From Planktosalinus lacus (GTDB lineage Bacteria; Bacteroidota; Bacteroidia; Flavobacteriales; Flavobacteriaceae): a stretch of DNA of 64,000 bases. Position 1 is the first letter of the stretch; every line of letters begins with the position of its first letter. Shown one piece after another: positions 37,873-47,294 of this stretch. Under the pieces are notes generated by a model. That model was not told the DNA's origin. It worked only from the letters and a program-made list of their open reading frames with translations, and made no database searches. The stretch is from positions 107,350-171,349 of the forward strand of contig NZ_BMGK01000004.1 in assembly GCF_014640155.1 (NCBI RefSeq), written 5' to 3'. Both the position numbers and the translations under genes were made by a program.

Positions 37873-38826
37873 TTAACTTTCTTCTTCCCAATAATCAGTC
37901 CTGTAATTTTCATCCTCACCTTCCAATAACTGCAGGTAACTCCGGTAGCGAGACCAGGCTATTTCTCCTGTTTCCAAAGCATCCTTTATAGCACAGTGAG
38001 GCTCTTTTACATGCAAACAATTGTTAAATTTACAGGCTTCTTTTCGCATAAAAAACTCAGGAAAATAATCAGAAAGTTCTTCTTTTTCAACATCAACCAG
38101 ACCAAAACCTTTCACCCCGGGGGTATCAATAATTTTAGCATCAAAACTTAAATCAAACATTTCAGCAAAGGTAGTGGTATGCTGTCCTTGCTTGTGTTGC
38201 TCAGAAATTTCCTTTGTTTTTAAATTCAATCCAGGTTCAACAACATTTATTAAAGTAGACTTACCCACGCCGCTATGACCTGCAAAAATACTCACCTTCT
38301 CCTTCATAAAATCTTTAAGCTTATCGATATTTTTTTCGGTCTTTGCCGAAATACCCAGACACTCATATCCAATATTTCGATACAGTGCAGATAAGTGTTT
38401 CACCTCCAGCAATTCTTCATCGTTATAAGTATCAATTTTATTAAACAATAAAACAGTTTTAATATGATAAGCTTCAGCCGTCACAAGAAACCGATCAATA
38501 AAAGAAGTAAATGTAGGTGGGTTGTTTAAAGTGATAACCAAAAAAAGTTGGTCGATATTGGCTGCGAGAATGTGTGTTCTTTTGGAAAGGTTTACAGACC
38601 TCCTCACGATATAATTCTCACGGTCTTCAATATCATGAATAACACCTTGTGTTTTTTCATTTTTAGTTTGCAGTTTAAACTCAACACGATCTCCCACAGC
38701 AATGGGGTTTGTGCTTTTAATACCTTGTATCCTGAACTTTCCCTTAATTCTACATTCATAAAATAAACCGTCCTCGGCTTTGACAGTGTACCAGCTTCCG
38801 GTTGATTTATAAACGGTTCCTTTCAT
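37873..38826 (-). CDS. rsgA: ribosome small subunit-dependent GTPase RsgA
   Basis: Circularly permuted GTPase that helps mature the 30S subunit. An OB fold at the N terminus (about 1-70) precedes G motifs in permuted order: G4 FNKID, G1 AGHSGVGKSTLIN (about 182-194), then G3 DTPGVKGFG. The C-terminal zinc motif has Cys and His in CKFNNCLHVKEPHC. Length 317 fits the family. Confidence 0.96.
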   Translation of the reverse strand: MKGTVYKSTGSWYTVKAEDGLFYECRIKGKFRIQGIKSTNPIAVGDRVEFKLQTKNEKTQGVIHDIEDRENYIVRRSVNLSKRTHILAANIDQLFLVITLNNPPTFTSFIDRFLVTAEAYHIKTVLLFNKIDTYNDEELLEVKHLSALYRNIGYECLGISAKTEKNIDKLKDFMKEKVSIFAGHSGVGKSTLINVVEPGLNLKTKEISEQHKQGQHTTTFAEMFDLSFDAKIIDTPGVKGFGLVDVEKEELSDYFPEFFMRKEACKFNNCLHVKEPHCAIKDALETGEIAWSRYRSYLQLLEGEDENYRTDYWEEES

Positions 38827-38830
38827 TCAA

Positions 38831-39931
38831 TTAAGGTTTATTTTTAATAATGGTATGTTGATGCTCTATAGACTCTTGATGTATTGCCTTAAATAATTCT
38901 GTAATAAATTTTTCACTTAAACTCTGAGAATTCCCGGCTAATTTCATTCGTTCTAAAATCTCGTTCCAGCGCTCCATTTGTAGTATGGCTACATTATTGT
39001 CATTTTTCAAGCGACCTATTTCATCGGCTATTTTCATTCGACTTCCCAAATTAGATAAAATCTGTGAGTCAATCGCGTCAATTTGTTTACGCAAGGTGTG
39101 AATCTTAATTTTAAAATCTTTTGCATCCACATCTATTGACCGAACCCGTAATTCAGCAATTAGTTGTTTAAACTTTGCCGGTGTGATTTGTTGTGCAGCG
39201 TCACTCCATGCATTGTCAGGATCGGTGTGGGTTTCTATCATCAAACCGTCATAGTTAAGGTCAAGTCCTGTTTGACTCAGGTCAAAAATAAGATCACGTC
39301 GTCCACCCATATGTGAGGGATCTAAAATAAGTGGTAAATCAGGAAAATGACTTTGAAAATCAATAGCCAGTTGCCACTCTGGATTATTGCGGTATTTGGT
39401 TTTCAAATAAGTTGAGAATCCGCGGTGAATTACACCCAGATTATTGATGTTGGCTTTTTGCAAACGTTCCACTGCCCCCAGCCACAAAGACAAGTCGGGG
39501 TTTACAGGGTTTTTTACCAAAACAACTTTATCGGTTCCTGCCAATGCATCGGCAATTTCCTGAACAATAAAAGGACTTACAGTACTTCGTGCGCCAATCC
39601 ACAAAACATCAATATCGGCTTTCAAAGCCTCTTCAACATGTGCTTTATTGGCCACTTCAACAGCCATTTTTAATCCGGTTTCAGAGCGAGCTCGCTGCAA
39701 CCAAGGCAAACCAACTGCCCCTACTCCTTCAAAACTTCCGGGTCGGGTTCTGGGTTTCCAGATTCCTGCTCTAAAAATAGACGTCTCAGTTTCTTTTAAT
39801 TGATGTGCAATAGCCAACACCTGTTCTTCGGTTTCAGCACTACATGGGCCTGCGATCATCAACGGATGTGGCTGCTGAAATTCTTTCAACCAACCTAATT
39901 TGGAGTTTTGATGGGGTATAGATTCTGGCAT
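38831..39931 (-). CDS. bifunctional DAHP synthase / chorismate mutase
   Basis: A 366-residue fusion. The N-terminal domain (about 15-265) is a DAHP synthase of the KDSA-like type (GPCSAETEEQV, KPRTRPGSFEGVG, DPSHMGGRRDLI), catalysing the first shikimate step. The C-terminal part (about 275-355) is an AroQ chorismate mutase (IHTLRKQIDAIDSQILSNLG, RMKIADEIGRLK). Coupling first-step enzyme and mutase suits feedback control by phenylalanine or tyrosine precursors. It lies 4 bases before rsgA. Confidence 0.93.
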   Translation of the reverse strand: MPESIPHQNSKLGWLKEFQQPHPLMIAGPCSAETEEQVLAIAHQLKETETSIFRAGIWKPRTRPGSFEGVGAVGLPWLQRARSETGLKMAVEVANKAHVEEALKADIDVLWIGARSTVSPFIVQEIADALAGTDKVVLVKNPVNPDLSLWLGAVERLQKANINNLGVIHRGFSTYLKTKYRNNPEWQLAIDFQSHFPDLPLILDPSHMGGRRDLIFDLSQTGLDLNYDGLMIETHTDPDNAWSDAAQQITPAKFKQLIAELRVRSIDVDAKDFKIKIHTLRKQIDAIDSQILSNLGSRMKIADEIGRLKNDNNVAILQMERWNEILERMKLAGNSQSLSEKFITELFKAIHQESIEHQHTIIKNKP

Positions 39932-40103
39932 ATTCTTGTTTAAATTTTCCGAAAAAAAAGTACAAACAGATTTAATTTAATATTTTCGCTTAAACGAAAT
40001 AAAATCGGCTTTTTGTTGTTTTTACAGAAAGCACAAAATTACAACAATTCTGTCAGTTTAAAAGCCTGCCCAAAACAACAAATAAATTAAAAAAAGAGAT
40101 TCT

Positions 40104-41009
40104 ATGTCGATAGCCGTTGATAATATTACTAAAACATATGGCGAACAAAACGCATTGAAAGCTATTTCATTTTCGGTAAACAGAGGGGAAATAGTGGGGT
40201 TTTTAGGCCCAAATGGTGCCGGAAAATCAACCCTGATGAAAATTCTTACCACCTTTATCCCGGCAACACAAGGAACTGCAACTGTCAATGGGTTTTCTGT
40301 AACCGAAAACAAAAAAGAAGTACAAAAAAGTGTGGGTTACTTACCCGAACACAACCCCTTGTATCTCGATATGTATGTAAGGGAATACCTGCGGTTCAAT
40401 GCTGCCATCTTTAATAGTTCAAAAAATCGTGTTGAAGAAGTGATTCAACAAACAGGACTCACTCCTGAAGCCCATAAAAAAATTGAAGCACTCTCCAAAG
40501 GCTATCGTCAACGTGTGGGACTGGCAAATGCTTTGCTTCACAACCCCGATGTGTTAATCCTTGACGAACCCACCACCGGACTAGACCCCAACCAAATCAT
40601 CGAAATTAGAAACCTCATCAAAAATGTCGGAAAAGAAAAAACGGTATTTCTCTCCACTCACATTATGCAGGAAGTCGAAGCCATTTGCGATAGGGTAATT
40701 ATTATTAATCAAGGAGAAATTGTGGCCGACAAAAAAATAGCTGAATTGAAAGCACACCAGGCACAGATTATTGAAGTGGAGTTTGATTTTCGGGTGGAAG
40801 ACGTGGCTTTACAAAATCTCCCCAAAGTAAAACAAGTAAACAACACCCACGATTTTATCTATGAACTCACATTTGATACCGAAAAAGATATGCGTCCGGC
40901 AGTATTTGACTTTGCCCACGATAACGGACTCAAAATTTTACAACTCAACGCCAAAAATAAAAATCTGGAGCAGTTGTTTAGAGAGTTGACAGGAGGAGAG
41001 GAAAACTGA
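40104..41009 (+). CDS. gldA: gliding motility ABC transporter ATPase GldA
   Basis: A 301-residue ABC ATP-binding protein: Walker A GPNGAGKST (about 36-44), signature LSKGYRQRVGLA, Walker B VLILDEPTTGLD, switch His in LSTHIM. The close match to flavobacterial GldA (GYLPEHNPLYLDMYVREYL) makes the assignment good. GldA works with GldF and GldG, which are not in this window; in several flavobacteria gldA is also separate from gldFG. The complex supports gliding; its cargo is unknown. Confidence 0.88.
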   Translation: MSIAVDNITKTYGEQNALKAISFSVNRGEIVGFLGPNGAGKSTLMKILTTFIPATQGTATVNGFSVTENKKEVQKSVGYLPEHNPLYLDMYVREYLRFNAAIFNSSKNRVEEVIQQTGLTPEAHKKIEALSKGYRQRVGLANALLHNPDVLILDEPTTGLDPNQIIEIRNLIKNVGKEKTVFLSTHIMQEVEAICDRVIIINQGEIVADKKIAELKAHQAQIIEVEFDFRVEDVALQNLPKVKQVNNTHDFIYELTFDTEKDMRPAVFDFAHDNGLKILQLNAKNKNLEQLFRELTGGEEN

Positions 41010-41040
41010 GTCTATAAATCTATTTTTATTACATAGGTCC

Positions 41041-41511
41041 ATGAAAAATCAAAGTAAAATAACGTTCCAATTTATCAGTGAACCCTCAGACATTAATTTT
41101 GGTGGCAAGGTGCATGGCGGTGTTGCTATGAAATGGATTGATCAAACTGCCTATACCTGTGCAAGAACCTGGGCTGAAACCTATTGTGTTACAGTTTATG
41201 TTGGTGGAATTCGATTTTATAGCCCTATAAGTATAGGAGATATTATAAAAATTGATGCGTATGTAATTTATACTGGAAAGACAAGTATTCACATTGCTGT
41301 AGATGTTTATTCAAAGAATATCAGTTCCAAAAAATGGGTAAAAAAAACACATTGTGTGATTGTTTTTGTTTCAGTGAATGAAAAAGGAAAACCCCTAAAA
41401 GTAAAAAAATGGAAACCTGAGTCAGAAAAAGAAAAACAACTTGAAAACTATGCCTTGAATCTAAAGAAACTCCGGTTACAAATTGAAAACGAAATGAAAC
41501 CTTTTATTTAA
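41041..41511 (+). CDS. hotdog-fold acyl-CoA thioesterase
   Basis: A 156-residue thioesterase of the YciA/BFIT type. The active-site region reads NFGGKVHGGVAMKWIDQTAYTCA (Asp in the WIDQ segment, about residue 33), and the second strand has GGIRFYSPISIGDIIKID. The C terminus is Lys- and Glu-rich and helical. It would hydrolyse acyl-CoA to free acid and CoA; chain preference cannot be read. It is 31 bases after gldA on the same strand. Confidence 0.88.
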   Translation: MKNQSKITFQFISEPSDINFGGKVHGGVAMKWIDQTAYTCARTWAETYCVTVYVGGIRFYSPISIGDIIKIDAYVIYTGKTSIHIAVDVYSKNISSKKWVKKTHCVIVFVSVNEKGKPLKVKKWKPESEKEKQLENYALNLKKLRLQIENEMKPFI

Positions 41512-41573
41512 AATTCTGTTTTGAATAATTAAAAAAAATCTGAAATCACCACTATTTTAAGCCTACAAATACT

Positions 41574-42329
41574 TTACTCAAAAATCAAACGCCCTGTATA
41601 AAACTCCTCCACTTCCACCACCGGTGGCTGGAAAATTGCAATCACATCGCCTACACCACGTATTTCACCACGAATGGACTGCCTGGGATTTAGAAACATT
41701 TTATTACTGCTGCGTTGAAATATATTCAAATCCTGTACGATCAAATTTGTAGCTTCTACACGTCCGTCTCCACTGTAAAGCCCAAATGTGGCCATTTCAG
41801 CTTCACCGGAAAGGAAAAAATTGGCCTTGTTATTGGCAACGATTGTCAACGATTGCACGTCCAGTTGCAAGTGAAAATCACCCACGGTATGAATGTCACC
41901 TTCTACTGCAGTGTCTTCTGAAAGCAATGCCAGTGTTGGAAACCCTAACACACCCTCACTAAATAAAGGAAGCCCAGAACCATTCCTTATTTGGGTGATG
42001 TTGGGCGAAATGACAAATACTTTTGTAACACCATAATCGCGCACCAAATTACAATTATTACCATTTTCAATGCGCAGCGTACCATTTTCAACCTGAAAGT
42101 TGATCTTCGCTTTGAGGTTTTCACCGGTTTCTAAAATCACTTTTTGCTCAGCTCCTTGTTTTACAAAGAGTTGCACACGATGACGCACATCGAGCTTTTC
42201 AAAAGTTTCTAAAGCTATTTCTTCCTGAACGATTGCTCCCGTAGCCTTGATACAATTCCATGAGGAGTCTGAATCACAGGCAGTGACAAAAAAAGCAATG
42301 GTCAAATAAGTAAAAATATTTTTTATCAT
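41574..42329 (-). CDS. head-GIN-domain (DUF2807) lipoprotein
   Basis: A 251-residue lipoprotein with lipobox FFVTACDS (Cys18). The body is a DUF2807 right-handed beta-helix-like domain: VQLFVKQGAEQKVILETGENL, GDFHLQLDVQSLTIV, SGDGRVEATNLIVQDLNIF. Such proteins are probably adhesive or structural on the outer membrane. Its start codon abuts the stop of the PagL-like gene with no base between, suggesting coupled expression. Confidence 0.85.
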   Translation of the reverse strand: MIKNIFTYLTIAFFVTACDSDSSWNCIKATGAIVQEEIALETFEKLDVRHRVQLFVKQGAEQKVILETGENLKAKINFQVENGTLRIENGNNCNLVRDYGVTKVFVISPNITQIRNGSGLPLFSEGVLGFPTLALLSEDTAVEGDIHTVGDFHLQLDVQSLTIVANNKANFFLSGEAEMATFGLYSGDGRVEATNLIVQDLNIFQRSSNKMFLNPRQSIRGEIRGVGDVIAIFQPPVVEVEEFYTGRLIFE

Positions 42330-43430
42330 TTACAATCTTATTCCTACACCAAACTCAATAGCTTCAGCTTTGGCGGCGTGTGCTTTGACACTTAGTATTC
42401 CAAATAGTTGTTCCTTTTCACCAAAATAGCGTTTAATTCCCAATCTGTTATACATTCTGCCTTCAAAATCATAAGGGTAATAAACATAATACCCCGCATT
42501 GACAAAAGGTGCCAGCTTGTTGACACGAAATTGATACCCTGCAAAAATACCCACCCGCTTAAAGTCTTCCTCGCCACTGATGTTAAATTCGGGATACGCG
42601 ATAGCACGATACTCAATTAAATCTTTTAAAAAATAAGAAAGGAAAAGTTCGGCCCCTGCATAAACTGAACTTGTTTTGCTCAATCGTTTGTCAGTAAAGG
42701 CAGAAACTACCACAAAAGGGGATTTTCCTAAACCAATCACATCACTCTCATTGATCCCAAAACGCACCAGAACATTCAGCTTTATGGGTTCGCTAAATGT
42801 TTCCCGTTCAAACGGAATATACTCCGGAATCGGTTCTTGATTCAAATTGTAATTAAGACCAACATTGAATGCAAACGTGTTGGTGCTTGTATTGGGAGCC
42901 GTAAAATTTCCATTGGAATAATGAAAAAGTGAAAGGCCGGCCTGAACACCAAAACCATTCCATAGATTTTCCTTGTGATAATTTAATTTTAATAAAGTGG
43001 CACTCAATATTGAAGACCCAAAAGCATTGTTCAAATAATTAGTATCAGGATGATAAGGATTAGTAGCATAGGCAATACCTGTGCCAATACCAAGCTGTAC
43101 ATTTCGCTTCAAAAAATACCAACTTATGTGACTGTACAAACCATATAATTCGCCCAGATTGGGGTTTTTCATATCCTGATAAGAAAACGTAAGCCCCCAA
43201 TCGGGATAGTTGTGACGACGCTCCCATTCTTTAAACCCAAAGGTCTTAACATTGTATTGCAATACAATTCCTTCAGGATGACGGGTGATTAAATGTCCAA
43301 TTTCAGGGTTGTGTTCCAGAATGGTTCCGTAAAAATAATCTATCTCTATAGAACTGAACCATGCATGTTTTTCTTGAGAAACACACTCTACAGAAAAAAT
43401 TGATAAGAATAATAGTGGCAACCATTTCAT
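42330..43430 (-). CDS. PagL-like lipid A deacylase / outer membrane beta-barrel
   Basis: A 366-residue outer membrane protein. I start at the ATG at 43430, which begins a signal peptide (KWLPLLFLSIFSVECVSQ); an upstream ATG at 43475 adds only charged residues. The middle (about 60-200) fits the acyloxyacyl-hydrolase/PagL family: HISWYFLKRNVQLGIGTGIAY and the active-site-like LSLFHYSNGN (His-x-Ser-Asn). The C-terminal half is a further barrel-like region ending in FGVGIRL. Family members trim acyl chains from lipid A; activity here is inferred. Confidence 0.78.
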   Translation of the reverse strand: MKWLPLLFLSIFSVECVSQEKHAWFSSIEIDYFYGTILEHNPEIGHLITRHPEGIVLQYNVKTFGFKEWERRHNYPDWGLTFSYQDMKNPNLGELYGLYSHISWYFLKRNVQLGIGTGIAYATNPYHPDTNYLNNAFGSSILSATLLKLNYHKENLWNGFGVQAGLSLFHYSNGNFTAPNTSTNTFAFNVGLNYNLNQEPIPEYIPFERETFSEPIKLNVLVRFGINESDVIGLGKSPFVVVSAFTDKRLSKTSSVYAGAELFLSYFLKDLIEYRAIAYPEFNISGEEDFKRVGIFAGYQFRVNKLAPFVNAGYYVYYPYDFEGRMYNRLGIKRYFGEKEQLFGILSVKAHAAKAEAIEFGVGIRL

Positions 43431-43518
43431 GGCCGTAAAAATAATAGAATTCCTAAATTTTAAAGGTTTATTCATATAAATAAAACTATGAATGCTTTAA
43501 TATTCTTTTTTTAATTGC

Positions 43519-43526
43519 TAATTTTG
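43519..43526 (+). promoter_or_regulatory. metK promoter, -7 box
   Basis: TAATTTTG matches TAnnTTTG. Transcription would start near 43532, exactly where the predicted riboswitch stem begins, which supports both calls. The -33 element is weak. Confidence 0.6.
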
Positions 43527-43532
43527 CTCAGA

Positions 43533-43645
43533 TTTTGAGGAAAAATTTGACTGATTGCAACCTCTTGTTCCATAGTTATTTTTGGAACCTCATCACAGAT
43601 GGGACTCCCTTTTAAGTTGGGTTTAAAAATGCTAAAACAGTGTAC
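43533..43645 (+). promoter_or_regulatory. SAM-II/SAM-V-like riboswitch upstream of metK
   Basis: The core matches these SAM aptamers: GAGG (43537-43540) pairs with CCTC (43561-43564) around the loop AAAAATTTGACTGATTGCAA, and the 3' segment AAAAATGCTAAAACAGT (43625-43641) supplies the pseudoknot strand, with CAGT (43638-43641) able to pair with ACTG in the loop (43550-43553). Between the two strands about 60 bases are inserted, holding an extra hairpin (GTTCCA 43567-43572 with TGGAAC 43583-43588); typical members have a far shorter linker. It probably lowers MetK synthesis when SAM is plentiful. Confidence 0.6.
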
Positions 43646-43707
43646 ATCCTACCTGCTTTTTTACGTCAAATCTTTTCCTTACTTTTAAAATTATTAAATC
43701 TGATTTT

Positions 43708-44973
43708 ATGGCCTATTTATTTACTTCAGAAAGTGTTTCTGAAGGACACCCTGATAAAGTTGCAGACCAAATTAGTGACGCTCTTTTAGATAATTTTTTA
43801 GCTTTTGATCCTCAGTCAAAAGTTGCCTGCGAAACACTGGTAACCACTGGTCAAGTAGTGCTTGCCGGAGAGGTGAAAAGCAATACGTACCTCGATGTAC
43901 AGCAAATTGCAAGAGATGTGGTAAACAAAATTGGGTATACAAAAGGTGCTTATCAATTTAGTGGCGATTCCTGTGGAGTGATTTCACTCATTCACGAGCA
44001 ATCACAAGACATCAATCAGGGTGTGGATCGCGAAAATAAAGAAGAGCAAGGCGCCGGTGACCAGGGGATGATGTTTGGCTATGCTACTTCAGAAACAGCT
44101 AACTTCATGCCGTTAGCCCTTGATATTTCACACAAAATATTGATAGAACTCGCCGCATTACGCCGGGAAGAAAAAGAAATCACTTACCTGCGCCCCGATT
44201 CCAAAAGCCAGGTGACCATTGAATACAGCGACGACAATGTGCCCCAAAAAATTGTGGCCATTGTAGTTTCTACGCAGCATGATGATTTTGATCAAGACGA
44301 AAAAATGCTTGCCAAAATTAAAAGTGATATTATTAATATTCTAATCCCAAGGGTCAAAGCACAATTGCCAGGGTATATTCAGGAATTGTTTAACGACGAT
44401 ATTATTTACCATATTAACCCTACTGGAAAGTTTGTGATTGGTGGGCCACATGGTGATTCCGGTTTAACCGGAAGAAAAATCATTGTGGATACCTATGGTG
44501 GCAAAGGAGCGCATGGTGGTGGTGCTTTTTCCGGGAAAGACCCCAGTAAAGTAGACCGCAGCGCCGCATATGCCGCGCGACATATTGCTAAGAACCTTGT
44601 GGCTGCAGGGATTGCAGACGAAGTTTTGGTGCAGGTGAGCTATGCTATTGGCGTGGTGAAACCCACATCCATTTATGTGAATACCTTTGGATCATCAAAA
44701 TTAAATATGACAGACGGAGAAATCGCAGAACAGGTCATCAACCTTTTTGATATGCGCCCGGCCGCTATTGAAAAACGCCTAAAACTACGCAATCCCATTT
44801 ACAGTGAAACAGCTGCTTACGGCCATATGGGTCGCGAGCCTCAAACAATCACAAAAGTGTTTGAAAGCCCCTACTCCGGAAAAAAAGAAATCGAGGTAGA
44901 ACTTTTCACCTGGGAAAAACTGGATATGGTGGAGGAAGTGCGAAAAGCTTTTGGTTTTACTGAAGAGGCGTAA
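43708..44973 (+). CDS. metK: S-adenosylmethionine synthetase MetK
   Basis: Makes SAM from methionine and ATP. Signature segments are present: [14 protein letters not shown] (about 12-25), [12 protein letters not shown], and [20 protein letters not shown]. Length 421 is near the usual 385-420. It has a 230-base upstream region with a probable SAM-responsive riboswitch and ends in a strong terminator, so it is a single-gene unit. Confidence 0.97.
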   Translation: MAYLFTSESVSEGHPDKVADQISDALLDNFLAFDPQSKVACETLVTTGQVVLAGEVKSNTYLDVQQIARDVVNKIGYTKGAYQFSGDSCGVISLIHEQSQDINQGVDRENKEEQGAGDQGMMFGYATSETANFMPLALDISHKILIELAALRREEKEITYLRPDSKSQVTIEYSDDNVPQKIVAIVVSTQHDDFDQDEKMLAKIKSDIINILIPRVKAQLPGYIQELFNDDIIYHINPTGKFVIGGPHGDSGLTGRKIIVDTYGGKGAHGGGAFSGKDPSKVDRSAAYAARHIAKNLVAAGIADEVLVQVSYAIGVVKPTSIYVNTFGSSKLNMTDGEIAEQVINLFDMRPAAIEKRLKLRNPIYSETAAYGHMGREPQTITKVFESPYSGKKEIEVELFTWEKLDMVEEVRKAFGFTEEA

Positions 44974-44998
44974 AAGCGTCTTATCAAATATTTTTTTT

Positions 44999-45034
44999 AG
45001 AAGCCATTTTGTAACGAAATGGCTTCTTTTATTT
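44999..45034 (+). terminator. metK terminator
   Basis: Perfect 11-bp arms (AGAAGCCATTT / AAATGGCTTCT) with a 7-base loop, followed by TTT and an AT-rich tail. It is 26 bases after the metK stop. Confidence 0.85.
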
Positions 45035-45107
45035 TATATAATTTGCCTTTCCTTAACACCCTTATTTCTTTTTATACATATCTTTAAAGAATATAAATCT
45101 TAAAGTT

Positions 45108-46472
45108 ATGTCCATCTTCAAAAAAATCAAAGGTACTTTTCAATTATTAAAAACAATTGATTTGGACCAACTTGCCAAACTCAATGAAAAAATAGACCTT
45201 TCAGATGCTATTAAAAACCTGGGAGAACTTGATGAGCGACAGCTCAAAGGGCTTATGAAAATGCTCACCACAAAAGCAAAAAAAGGGCAACATCAACTCC
45301 CTCCCATTGATGGTGATTTTTACAATCTTGACCTAAAACTTTCCAAAGAAGACCGCGACATCCAGTTGCAGGTGCGCAATTTTATGGAAGATGAAGTAAA
45401 ACCCTTAGTCAATGACCATTGGAACCGGGCAAAATTCCCTTTTCAAATCATTGAAAAATTCGCCAAACTCAATATAGCTGGTATTGCTTATGAAGGCTAT
45501 GGCTGTGCAAATAAATCATTTTTACTGGAAGGCATCATTGCTCAGGAACTGGCACGGGTAGATGTTTCCATTTCCACGTTTTTTGGTGTTCATAGCGGAC
45601 TGGCCATGGGGTCTATCTATCTGTGTGGAAGTGAAGAGCAAAAACAGGAATGGTTACCGGCGATGCAACGACTGGAAAAAATTGGTGCTTTTGGTCTTAC
45701 CGAACCCAATGTGGGTTCTGCGGTTGCCGGCGGAATGGAAACTACCTGTAAACGTATCGATGGCAACTGGATTTTAAACGGTCAAAAAAAATGGATTGGA
45801 AATGCCACCTTTGCTGATGTAATTATCATTTGGGCAAGGGATGAAGATAGCAATCAGGTAAAAGGGTTTTTGGTGCGCAAAGAAAATCCCGGCTTCAAAG
45901 CCGAAAAAATGGAGGATAAAATGGCCTTACGCATCGTGCAAAATGCGATTATTACCTTGACAAACTGCAGCGTGCCGGAATCAGATAGGTTGCAAAATGC
46001 AAATTCGTTTAAAGACACAGCAAAGGTACTGCAAATGACCAGAGCGGGAGTCGCCTGGCAAGCCGTGGGCTGCGCCCGTGGGGCTTATGAAGCAGCTTTA
46101 AAATATACCAAGAAACGGGAACAGTTTGGCAGGCCCATCGCCTCCTTCCAGCTAATACAAAACCATTTGGTGGAAATGGTATCAAACCTCACTGCCATGC
46201 AAACCTTGTGCTTTAGGCTCTCTGAACTCCAGGATCAAAAGCTCCTTACTGATGAGCACGCTTCCCTGGCAAAAGTTTTTTGCAGTATGCGCACCCGTGA
46301 TGTGGTGGGTCGTGCACGCGAAGTAATGGGAGGTAACGGTATCCTGCTGGAATATGACGTCGCCCGCTTTGTAGCAGACGCCGAAGCCATCTACAGTTAT
46401 GAAGGTACCAAAGAAATCAACTCACTCATTGTGGGCCGTGCTATTACCGGATATAGTGCTTTTGTGAATTAA
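45108..46472 (+). CDS. acyl-CoA dehydrogenase (glutaryl-CoA dehydrogenase-like)
   Basis: A 454-residue FAD enzyme. The dehydrogenase body starts near residue 75 (LSKEDRDIQLQVRNFM). FAD-binding FGLTEPNVGS, KKWIGNATFADV and the C-terminal VMGGNGILLEYDVARFVADAEAIYSYEGTKEI with the catalytic Glu in YEGT resemble glutaryl-CoA dehydrogenases and related enzymes. The first 70 residues (MSIFKKIKGTFQLLKTIDL, DERQLKGLMKMLTTKA) are an extra helical extension. Electrons would go to the ETF encoded at 61.5-63.3 kb. The substrate cannot be fixed by eye. Confidence 0.88.
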   Translation: MSIFKKIKGTFQLLKTIDLDQLAKLNEKIDLSDAIKNLGELDERQLKGLMKMLTTKAKKGQHQLPPIDGDFYNLDLKLSKEDRDIQLQVRNFMEDEVKPLVNDHWNRAKFPFQIIEKFAKLNIAGIAYEGYGCANKSFLLEGIIAQELARVDVSISTFFGVHSGLAMGSIYLCGSEEQKQEWLPAMQRLEKIGAFGLTEPNVGSAVAGGMETTCKRIDGNWILNGQKKWIGNATFADVIIIWARDEDSNQVKGFLVRKENPGFKAEKMEDKMALRIVQNAIITLTNCSVPESDRLQNANSFKDTAKVLQMTRAGVAWQAVGCARGAYEAALKYTKKREQFGRPIASFQLIQNHLVEMVSNLTAMQTLCFRLSELQDQKLLTDEHASLAKVFCSMRTRDVVGRAREVMGGNGILLEYDVARFVADAEAIYSYEGTKEINSLIVGRAITGYSAFVN

Positions 46473-46592
46473 AATTAAAAAAGGAAACAACGTTTCTTCT
46501 TTAGTTTCCAATGTTAATTTAAAGTGTATTTTTCCGAGTAAGCCGGCAGAAGCAATAGATTATAGGTTTAGTTGGCACCTGGCTTTATTCCG

Positions 46593-47114
46593 TTATGTTT
46601 TTAGTTTGGCGTAAATTTCAACACTTATAAATTTTCCGTTTTTTATTTCGCAGTCTTTCATTATTCCTTCGAGTTGAAAATCAAGTTTTGCCATTGCTTT
46701 TTTACAGTTTTGATTGTCAGATTCTACAAAGCCTTCTATTCGATGAATTCCAAGCTTTTCAAATCCATAATTGCAAATTAAAGGCATTACCTCTGTCATT
46801 ATTCCTTTTCCCCAAAAATCGGGTAATAACCAAAGTCCAATTTCAGCTTTTTTATGTTCTTTTGAAAAGTCGTTTAGTCCACCTGCACCATAAAATGTTT
46901 CATTATCAATTGAACAAATCGCCCACCAAAATTGTTTTGAATCGGCAAACCAAGTCATTTGTTCTTTTGTCGCTTCCAAACTGTTAAAACTTATTCCATA
47001 ATGTTTTATCACGTCAGGATTGGAAAGGCCGTTGTAGATATTTTCAAGGTCAGATTCGGTTATTCTCCTTAATTGAAGTCGTTCAGTTTTTAATATTGGA
47101 AAATCGTTTCTCAC
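46593..47114 (-). CDS. GNAT-family N-acetyltransferase (RimJ/RimL type)
   Basis: A 173-residue acetyltransferase: LKTERLQLRRITESDLENIY at the N terminus, acetyl-CoA-binding region IGLWLLPDFWGKGIMTEVMP (about 91-110), and IHRIEGFVESDNQNCKKAM near the end. It could acetylate a ribosomal protein, an amino group of an antibiotic or a small amine. It starts at a GTG (47114), since an in-frame stop lies just upstream. It is more AT-rich than its neighbours and lies in a short accessory stretch. Confidence 0.85.
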   Translation of the reverse strand: MRNDFPILKTERLQLRRITESDLENIYNGLSNPDVIKHYGISFNSLEATKEQMTWFADSKQFWWAICSIDNETFYGAGGLNDFSKEHKKAEIGLWLLPDFWGKGIMTEVMPLICNYGFEKLGIHRIEGFVESDNQNCKKAMAKLDFQLEGIMKDCEIKNGKFISVEIYAKLKT

Positions 47115-47294
47115 TTTTATTTAAATTAAGTTCGGGCATTCTTTCCCACTCGGTGGCAACTTTCTCTATAAAAACAGTACGAACTGGGTGCTTGATTGTC
47201 CGGAGGAAAATCAAGTGTTGCAAGAGAGCACAGGCTTTCGATTTGAGCTAGGTTCAGCATTATTTATATATATTGTTGTTGTGTCATTATTTTC

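Noticed and set aside
47115-47294. Possible integron attC-like sites or gene-cassette borders around the accessory genes
   Set aside because: The sequences GTTAGTA and GCCAAC only partly fit the attC consensus, there is no integrase, and cassette orientation is not shown.
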